In this document: piece by piece, positions 58,525-64,000 of the stretch
Numbering within the stretch: the first letter of the stretch is position 1
Layout: every line of letters starts with the position of its first letter
Assembly (NCBI RefSeq): GCF_021532625.1
Contig: NZ_JAKGAR010000001.1
Coordinates: 496,001 to 560,000, forward strand
Source of the DNA: Octadecabacter algicola
GTDB taxonomy: Bacteria > Pseudomonadota > Alphaproteobacteria > Rhodobacterales > Rhodobacteraceae
Direction: 5' to 3'
DNA length: 64,000 bases
Notes under the pieces: model-generated
What the model saw: only the letters and a program-made list of their open reading frames with translations
Told to the model about the DNA's origin: nothing
Database searches by the model: none
Position numbers and translations under genes: made by a program

Positions 58525-59847
58525 TTACTGCTCCAGCGCAGATTTGAGGGCATGATAGGAGGCTTTGGGTGTGCGTTCCAAGGTAACAAAGTCTACATGC
58601 ACGAGGCCAAAGCGCTTCTCGTAGCCCAAGGCCCATTCATAGTTATCCAGAAGCGACCACACGAAAAAACCGTTAACAGGTACACCATCGGCAATTGCGC
58701 GACGCACTGCATTAAAGTGCTGGTTCAGGAAAGAGATACGTTCAGGGTCATTGACCGTGCCGTGCTTGATCATATCAGGATTGGCCATGCCGTTTTCCGT
58801 AATGAACAGTGGCAGATCGCCTGTGTATTCTTCTTTGGTGCGTTTCAGGAACTTATATAAACCGTCGGGGTAAATCTCCCAACCCATTTGGGTTTTGGGC
58901 AGTGGGCCATTCGGGATCACGTCATGGGACGGCCATGGGTCATCGTTGGCGCGCACGATCCGCCGCGTGTAGTAATTAATACCACACCAATCGAGTGGGG
59001 CCTGAATGGTCCCGAAATCGTCTTGCCAGCCCTCTGGCATGTGGGGCTCGAAGGCCTCCATGATTTTTTCCGGATATTTGCCTTGGAAAACACCTCCAAG
59101 AAAGAAGCGGTTGTAATACCCATCCGAGAGCACATTCGCGGCTATGTCGGCCTCTGACTCCGTTTCCGGTTCGGACCATTCGAGGTTAAACACGCCACCT
59201 AGATTGGACATGCCGAGTCCCCGCATCATTTGGATCGCGGTGCCGTGGGCCAGAAGGATGTGGTGCATCGCGCGTGCGGTGGCTCGAATGTCGCGCAGGC
59301 CTGGTGCGTGCGCTCCAAGGAAATGCGACAACCAGCCGACACACCAAGGTTCGTTGATTGGTGCGACCGAATGCATCCGATCGCCGATCCGTTCCATGAT
59401 GCATTCGGTGAAATCACCGAACCATTTTGCGATATCCGGGTTTTGCCATCCGCCTTTATCGGCCAAAGCGGACGGGAGTTCCCAGTGGTACAGGGTTGCG
59501 CAGGGTTTGATCCCACGTTCCAACATACCGTCCGTCAACCGATCATAGAAATCCAAGCCTTCGGGATTGGGCGTGACACCGTCCGGCATGACGCGAGCCC
59601 AGCTTGTTGAAAACCTGTAGGCGTCAAAGCCTGCATTGGAAATGAAATCAAGATCTTCTTCGTAGCGGTGATAATGATCGCATGCGATGCCACCGTGTTC
59701 AGCCCTTACGACGTTTCCTGGTGTGGCGGCAAACGTGTCCCAATGGGTTTGACCCGCGCCGCCAAAACTATGTCCTTCGATTTGGTAGGCGGATGTCGCC
59801 GTGCCAAAGAGGAAGGTTTCGGGGAAATCCGAGCGTTTGAAATTCAT
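58525..59847 (-). CDS. GH1 beta-glucosidase
   Basis: 440 residues, the usual GH1 length. FLFGTATSAYQIEG is the N-terminal signature; YRFSTSWARVMPDG, SVAPINEPWCVGWLSHF with the acid/base glutamate of NEPW, LFITENGMANP with the nucleophile glutamate of ITENG, and FFVWSLLDNYEWALGYEKRFGLVHVD complete the active site. No signal peptide, so cytoplasmic. It cuts beta-glucosides or similar disaccharides delivered by a transporter; here the adjacent importer is of the alpha-glucoside (Agl) type, so the real substrate is uncertain. It follows aglR by 26 bases. Confidence 0.93.
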   Translation of the reverse strand: MNFKRSDFPETFLFGTATSAYQIEGHSFGGAGQTHWDTFAATPGNVVRAEHGGIACDHYHRYEEDLDFISNAGFDAYRFSTSWARVMPDGVTPNPEGLDFYDRLTDGMLERGIKPCATLYHWELPSALADKGGWQNPDIAKWFGDFTECIMERIGDRMHSVAPINEPWCVGWLSHFLGAHAPGLRDIRATARAMHHILLAHGTAIQMMRGLGMSNLGGVFNLEWSEPETESEADIAANVLSDGYYNRFFLGGVFQGKYPEKIMEAFEPHMPEGWQDDFGTIQAPLDWCGINYYTRRIVRANDDPWPSHDVIPNGPLPKTQMGWEIYPDGLYKFLKRTKEEYTGDLPLFITENGMANPDMIKHGTVNDPERISFLNQHFNAVRRAIADGVPVNGFFVWSLLDNYEWALGYEKRFGLVHVDFVTLERTPKASYHALKSALEQ

Positions 59848-59873
59848 GTTCGATCTTTCGATTGGATAAGGCG

Positions 59874-60902
59874 TTAGGTCGAGGGGGCAGGGCCCGTGGA
59901 CTGACCAACGGTGAGTTCGGCTTCTAGGAGAATGTGGTCGGGTGGGCGTGATGGATCGCTAATCTTTGCCAAAAGCAAATTAGACAATTGGCGACCAGCA
60001 TCGCGCACAGAAGATCGGGTGGCCGTAAAGATTGGCACATCTATGCCGTTGGCCAGATAAGACAGGCTGTCGTCATAAGTTACGACGGAAACGTCACGAC
60101 CCATTTTTAGACCGCGGTCTTCGATAGCGCGACGGGTCCCAAGAGCAGTGATAATGGACGAGACGAGAATGGCCGTTGGTGGGGCTTCGCTGTCGAGCAT
60201 TTCACCGGCAGCAGTGTAGCCGTTGCTTTCGGTCATTTCATCGGAGCGCATGATTAATGGGTCGATGTTTAGACCACGCGCCTTTAGGCCGTCCTCGTAA
60301 CCGATTTTGCGGCGATGCGCGAAATCCATGTCTTCGAGGCCATTGATCAGACCAATTCGGCGGTGCCCGAGGTCAATCAGAAACTCTGTGGCCCGTGTAA
60401 AGGCGCGTCGGTTATTCACGTCCAGCCAGCTGTAGTCGGTTTCAACGCCTGATGCGCGACCGTGGACAACAAATGGCAGGCCAATTTCTTGAAGGAGCGG
60501 TATGCGCTCATCGTTTATCCTTGGACCATGCAGGATAACGCCATCGACGGTACCTCGTGTTTTGAAGGCGCGGTAAACTTTTTCCTCGTCACCTCCCTCA
60601 ACAATCGAGAGGACCATATCGAAATTGTTGGCTGCGTAGACCTCACCAGCGCCGGCGATGAAGTCGCCAAAAATAGGGTTCACAACCTCATGGCGGCGGG
60701 CTGTAGGAATGACGTGCCCAATGGCATGAGCGCGCCCCGTTGCTAATCCCTTAGCGCGTGTGTTGGGGCTGTAATTATGCCGTTTTGCTAACAACTGTAC
60801 TTTTTCTCGGGTTGCTTCGCTCACCTCTGGGTAGCCGTTCAGCGCACGGCTGACGGTTGTTTGGGACAATCCCAATTTTTCAGAGAGTTCTTTGAGGTTC
60901 AT
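59874..60902 (-). CDS. aglR: LacI-family regulator of the agl cluster
   Basis: 342 residues. The N-terminal helix-turn-helix and hinge (MNLKELSEKLGLSQTTVSRALNGYPEVSEATREKVQLLAKRHNYSPN) are textbook LacI; the remainder is a periplasmic-binding-protein-like effector domain (LPFVVHGRASGVETDYSWLDVNNRRAFTRAT, GHRRIGLINGLEDMDFAHRRKIGYEDGLKARG, AILVSSIITALGTRRAIEDRG). It lies back-to-back with aglE across 231 bases that include a perfect LacI-type operator. Name by position and similarity to AglR of agl operons; effector sugar unknown. Confidence 0.9.
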   Translation of the reverse strand: MNLKELSEKLGLSQTTVSRALNGYPEVSEATREKVQLLAKRHNYSPNTRAKGLATGRAHAIGHVIPTARRHEVVNPIFGDFIAGAGEVYAANNFDMVLSIVEGGDEEKVYRAFKTRGTVDGVILHGPRINDERIPLLQEIGLPFVVHGRASGVETDYSWLDVNNRRAFTRATEFLIDLGHRRIGLINGLEDMDFAHRRKIGYEDGLKARGLNIDPLIMRSDEMTESNGYTAAGEMLDSEAPPTAILVSSIITALGTRRAIEDRGLKMGRDVSVVTYDDSLSYLANGIDVPIFTATRSSVRDAGRQLSNLLLAKISDPSRPPDHILLEAELTVGQSTGPAPST

Positions 60903-61053
60903 GCTTCTTTCAAACCGCTTTGGTTGCCGAGGTGTTCCTAGTCTTGAAGGTATATTTCACCAAAATCAACCATTTTTGGCTTATTCTTATTGTGCAGTTG
61001 CAGCATTTTGATTGGATTGACTCTACTAAGTCTTTAGCGCACTCTCTGCATAT

Positions 61054-61067
61054 CCAAAGCGCTTTGG
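61054..61067. promoter_or_regulatory. LacI-type operator for aglE
   Basis: CCAAAGCGCTTTGG is a perfect 14-base palindrome with central CG, 67 bases before the aglE start and downstream of TTGACT near 61017. A related half-like AACC-GCTTT-GGTT occurs at 60912-60924, next to the aglR start, and could serve autoregulation. AglR is the obvious ligand, by position. Confidence 0.7.
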
Positions 61068-61133
61068 GAGCGAAGCGCAGGGTGTGAACCTTTATAATCA
61101 ACGAGCGGGCGTGCTCGCTTAGGGAGAATCAAA

Positions 61134-62429
61134 ATGACACGATCTTTATATGCTGGTGCAGCAATTGCGGCGCTGACAGCAGGTATGGTGCAAGCCGAAA
61201 GCCACGCAGCCGATATTTCCGGCGAGACAATTACAATTGCGGGACCATTCCTGAGCCCAGAAGCCGACAACCTAGAAGCCGTGCTGGACATTTTCGAAGA
61301 AGCAACAGGCGCGACGGTCACATACGTCGGGTCCGACAGCTTTGAGAGCCAAGTCGTGATCGATATCGAAGGCGGATCCGCTCCCAATATCGCGGTCTTC
61401 CCACAGCCAGGTTTGGCGTCCGACCTTGCAGCGCAGGGGCATTTGGCTCCGCTGCGTGATGGCACAGCCGATTGGATCGTTGAAAACTATGCAGCGGGTC
61501 AGTCTTGGGTTGATCTGGGCACTTATGCAGACGCGAGCGGTGCTGATAATCTTTACGGTTTCTTCTTCCGCGTGAACGTAAAATCCTTGGTTTGGTATTC
61601 TCCTGAGAACTTTGAAGATGCCGGCTACGAAATCCCTGAAACCATGGAAGAGCTGATTGCGCTGTCCGACCAAATCGTTGCCGATGGCGGCACACCTTGG
61701 TGTATCGGTCTGGGTTCTGGTGCGGCGACAGGTTGGCCTGCAACGGACTGGGTCGAAGACATGATGCTGCGCACGCAGGAACCAGCTGTCTATGATGACT
61801 GGGTCAGCAATGCGATGCCGTTCAACGATCCTAAAGTGATCGAAGCGATAGAAGCCTTCGGCATGTTCGCACGTAACGACGACTACGTTGCTGGTGGCGC
61901 TGGTGCGGTTGCAACGACTGACTTCCGCGACAGCCCAAAGGGTTTGTTTGACAGCCCGCCACAGTGCTACATGCACCGTCAAGCGTCCTTCATTCCGGCG
62001 TTCTTCCCAGAAGGGACCGAAGTTGGCGAAGACGCAGATTTCTTCTACTTCCCAGCGTTTGCTGAACAAGACCTTGGAAAGCCGGTATTGGGGTCCGGTA
62101 CATTGTTCGCGATCACGGATGAATCCGAAGGTGCGCACCAGTTGATCGAATTCCTTCGTTCAACTGAAGCACATGAGATGTGGATGTCTAAGGGTGGTTT
62201 CCTTACGCCACACCTGTCCGCGGATCTGTCCGTCTTTGGGTCTGACTCCGAGCGTGGTCTGAACGAAGTTCTGCTTAACGCGACGACGTTCCGCTTTGAC
62301 GGTTCTGACCTTATGCCAGGTGGCGTAGGCGCAGGTACGTTCTGGACTGGTATGGTTGATTATGTTGGCGGCGCGTCTGCCGCAGACGTAGCGACCTCCA
62401 TTCAGGAAAGCTGGGACGCTTTGCAGTAA
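61134..62429 (+). CDS. aglE: Alpha-glucoside ABC transporter, substrate-binding protein
   Basis: 431 residues. A signal peptide (MTRSLYAGAAIAALTAGMVQA) precedes a family 1 solute-binding fold: ITIAGPFLSPEADNLEAVLDIFEEATG, VVIDIEGGSAPNIAVFPQPG, LYGFFFRVNVKSLVWYSPENF, GTPWCIGLGSGAATGWPATDWVEDMML and FPAFAEQDLGKPVLGSGTLF. The protein captures sugars in the periplasm for AglFG and an ATPase beyond the window. AGGGAGA precedes the ATG. A strong hairpin separates it from aglF. Confidence 0.95.
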   Translation: MTRSLYAGAAIAALTAGMVQAESHAADISGETITIAGPFLSPEADNLEAVLDIFEEATGATVTYVGSDSFESQVVIDIEGGSAPNIAVFPQPGLASDLAAQGHLAPLRDGTADWIVENYAAGQSWVDLGTYADASGADNLYGFFFRVNVKSLVWYSPENFEDAGYEIPETMEELIALSDQIVADGGTPWCIGLGSGAATGWPATDWVEDMMLRTQEPAVYDDWVSNAMPFNDPKVIEAIEAFGMFARNDDYVAGGAGAVATTDFRDSPKGLFDSPPQCYMHRQASFIPAFFPEGTEVGEDADFFYFPAFAEQDLGKPVLGSGTLFAITDESEGAHQLIEFLRSTEAHEMWMSKGGFLTPHLSADLSVFGSDSERGLNEVLLNATTFRFDGSDLMPGGVGAGTFWTGMVDYVGGASAADVATSIQESWDALQ

Positions 62430-62449
62430 GCATTGGATTTCTTGAAAAC

Positions 62450-62475
62450 GGGTGGCGCAAGAGATTGCGCCACCC
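62450..62475 (+). terminator. Perfect 11-bp hairpin between aglE and aglF
   Basis: GGGTGGCGCAA (62450-62460), a GAGA loop and TTGCGCCACCC (62465-62475) are followed by TTTAT. It lies 20 bases after the aglE stop, within the operon. As in other binding-protein-dependent systems it probably lets most transcripts end or be protected after aglE, giving more binding protein than permease. Confidence 0.8.
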
Positions 62476-62521
62476 TTTATTGACGGCAGACTATCTTTAA
62501 GGCTCGGGGGAGGAGAACGAC

Positions 62522-63529
62522 ATGCATCCAGCGCTCTTAGGCGTAATCACGATTGTGATCGGTGTATCAGGGTGTGTTGGCTATTTTTACGGTGCCAACC
62601 TGTTGCTCGACAAAGTGATATTTCCTGCCAAGGGCCCGAATATGGGCCAAAATATCAACCGCCGAGAGATGATCCGCCCTTGGATTTTCCTGTTTCCAGC
62701 GATGTTGGGGCTTGGTCTGTATTTGGCTTATCCGGTATTTGCGACATTACGGCTTAGTTTTCTGGAACGTGGGGCAGGTGATGTCTACACCTTCGTTGGG
62801 TTTAAAAACTACGTTCAGATGTTTGCCGAAGATAAGTTTATGGAAGCTTTGCGCAACAATATCCTCTGGCTAGTGGTTGTGCCTGCTGCGTCAACGGCGT
62901 TCGGCCTGTTGACCGCCCAATTGACCGACCGTCTGCGCTGGGGGAACTTTGCCAAGTCGGTTGTCTTTATGCCGATGGCGATTTCATTCGTTGGCGCGGC
63001 TGTTATTTTTAAACTAATCTATGAAGCCCGTCCCGAAGATGTAGCGCAGATCGGTGTGTTGAATCATCTTTATCTGACGTTCGGCGGCGATGCGCCCCAG
63101 CAATGGTTAACGATCCCGTTTTGGAACAACTTCTTCCTGATGGCGGTTTTGATCTGGATCCAAACGGGGTTTGCCATGGTGATCCTGTCCGCGGCACTAC
63201 GCGGTATTCCAGAAGAAACCATCGAAGCCGCTGTCATTGACGGTGCGAACCCATTCCAGATTTTCTTTAAGATTAAGGTGCCTCAAATCATGAGCACAAT
63301 CGTAGTTGTTTGGACCACAATTACCATCGCCACGCTTAAGGTGTTCGACATTGTGTTCGCTATGACGAACGGACAATGGGAGACTCAGGTATTGGCCAAC
63401 TACATGTACACAAAGATGTTCGTGGCCCGTGATTGGGGAATGGGGTCTGCGTCGGCGATGATCATCATGTTGCTGGTGATGCCGATCCTGGTTTGGAACG
63501 TTTACAATGCCCGTAAGGAGATGCGCTGA
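62522..63529 (+). CDS. aglF: Alpha-glucoside ABC transporter permease AglF
   Basis: 335 residues, inner-membrane permease. An N-terminal helix (ALLGVITIVIGVSGCVGYFYGANLLLD) precedes RPWIFLFPAMLGLGLYLAYPVFATLRLSFLE, and the remaining helices include the cytoplasmic EAA loop near residues 225-260 (EETIEAAVIDGANPFQIFFKIKVPQI) that docks to the ATPase. GGAGGAG lies close before the ATG. Its stop overlaps the aglG start (TGATG). Confidence 0.95.
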   Translation: MHPALLGVITIVIGVSGCVGYFYGANLLLDKVIFPAKGPNMGQNINRREMIRPWIFLFPAMLGLGLYLAYPVFATLRLSFLERGAGDVYTFVGFKNYVQMFAEDKFMEALRNNILWLVVVPAASTAFGLLTAQLTDRLRWGNFAKSVVFMPMAISFVGAAVIFKLIYEARPEDVAQIGVLNHLYLTFGGDAPQQWLTIPFWNNFFLMAVLIWIQTGFAMVILSAALRGIPEETIEAAVIDGANPFQIFFKIKVPQIMSTIVVVWTTITIATLKVFDIVFAMTNGQWETQVLANYMYTKMFVARDWGMGSASAMIIMLLVMPILVWNVYNARKEMR

Positions 63530-64000
63530 TGGACTCTTTAGCTGGCAAAAAGCCCGCAGTCGTTTGGGCGCTAAATATTTCGGTATTGGCACTGGTGCTG
63601 TTGTGGTTGTTCCCAACGATGGGGCTGTTTGTATCCTCGTTCCGAACGAGCGAACAAATCACGTCATCGGGCTGGTGGGCCTCACTGTTTCCGGCAGAAC
63701 AAACCTTGCAACTGCGCGCGCTTGATCCTGATGATTTCCGGATCGAGACCTCAGCTGGCGTGTTCGTTGTTGAAGGCAACATCAATGAACCGGATGCCGA
63801 CCTTCTCGAAATTACGACTTGGGGCACATCTTCGCGCGCGCCGTCTGCCTTTGCGGCCGGAGAGACGTCAGACTTAGGTGATGGCGAAACAATGACGTTG
63901 AGCGAAGATGGTAGCTACATTTGGCAGGGGAATGACGACCAAATATCTGGTCGTGGGCAACGCTTGTTTGTTGTGGCGACGGTCCCGCCTGAATTCACCA
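63529..64000 (+). CDS. aglG: Alpha-glucoside ABC transporter permease AglG, 3' end outside window
   Basis: The frame is open from ATG 63529 to the window end (157 residues seen). A first helix (VVWALNISVLALVLLWLFPTMGLFVSSFR) is followed by ITSSGWWASLF and a hydrophilic periplasmic insertion between the first and later helices (about residues 55-150), typical of AglG-like permeases. The start overlaps the aglF stop by one base. The EAA loop and remaining helices lie beyond the window. Confidence 0.92.
   Translation, partial: MDSLAGKKPAVVWALNISVLALVLLWLFPTMGLFVSSFRTSEQITSSGWWASLFPAEQTLQLRALDPDDFRIETSAGVFVVEGNINEPDADLLEITTWGTSSRAPSAFAAGETSDLGDGETMTLSEDGSYIWQGNDDQISGRGQRLFVVATVPPEFT

Noticed and set aside
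61272-62138. 288-codon minus-strand frame
   Set aside because: Antisense to aglE; no motif and no ribosome site.

Overview
The window looks like chromosomal DNA of a marine alphaproteobacterium of the Rhodobacterales (Roseobacter group). This is inferred from gene families and arrangement, not from a marker gene: a CckA hybrid kinase with a full CtrA-type box in front of it, a non-pyrrolysine MttB-family methyltransferase plus a corrinoid-protein reductive activator, an aglREFG sugar uptake cluster, a Fur/Mur-type regulator without CxxC pairs, and RTX proteins with DUF4214 domains. There are no rRNA genes, insertion sequences, phage genes or CRISPR arrays. Genes are dense, often overlap by 1-8 bases, and most are ordinary core metabolism.

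Layout. 1-3.7 kb: 3' end of a large secreted RTX/DUF4214 protein. 3.7-9.8 kb: cupin, enolase, a fur-NYN nuclease-DMT transporter overlapping operon, a FemAB/GNAT-like protein and tyrS. 9.9-14.3 kb: anmK, a sulfotransferase/GT90 fusion and an MttB-like methyltransferase. 14.6-19.6 kb: TPM-domain protein, PEP mutase/isocitrate lyase-like enzyme, aminotransferase, soxR with a divergent SoxR-type promoter driving a 47-codon ORF and a VOC protein, then a hydrolase and an MmcQ-like protein. 19.8-24.9 kb: cysS-cimA-squalene-synthase-like genes and an MFS carrier. 24.9-30.3 kb: cobalamin genes cobB-cobA facing away from cbiD-cobK-DNA glycosylase-esterase. 30.6-33.2 kb: HNH nuclease and a DUF4173 membrane protein. 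33.3-40.4 kb: a tightly overlapping minus-strand operon (DUF4129, DUF4350, MoxR ATPase, DUF58, SpoIIM-like, RDD), followed by a further membrane protein. 40.9-44.6 kb: zwf-pgl-pgi. 44.9-52.2 kb: RTX protein, thioesterase, RidA, tRNA-Gly(CCC), lipoprotein, corrinoid activator, agmatinase-family enzyme and another RTX protein. 52.4-57.5 kb: guaB, an RsmB-like methyltransferase and cckA. 57.5-64 kb: glk-GH1 glucosidase-aglR on the minus strand and aglE-aglF-aglG on the plus strand, the last cut by the window end.

How it fits together. Sugars enter through AglEFG, can be hydrolysed by the GH1 enzyme, phosphorylated by Glk, and pass through Pgi, Zwf and Pgl towards the Entner-Doudoroff route; Eno serves lower glycolysis. 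AglR has a perfect 14-bp LacI-type operator in front of aglE. A different LacI-type palindrome in front of zwf recurs with one base change in front of eno, suggesting one central-carbon regulator. Cobalamin genes supply the cofactor family needed by corrinoid-dependent methyl transfer, for which MttB-like and activator proteins are both present.

The least explained items are the MoxR/DUF58/SpoIIM/RDD membrane operon, the SoxR-type promoter serving a 47-codon ORF, the sulfotransferase-GT90 fusion, a possible small RNA divergent from mttB, and several perfect inverted repeats in promoter regions.
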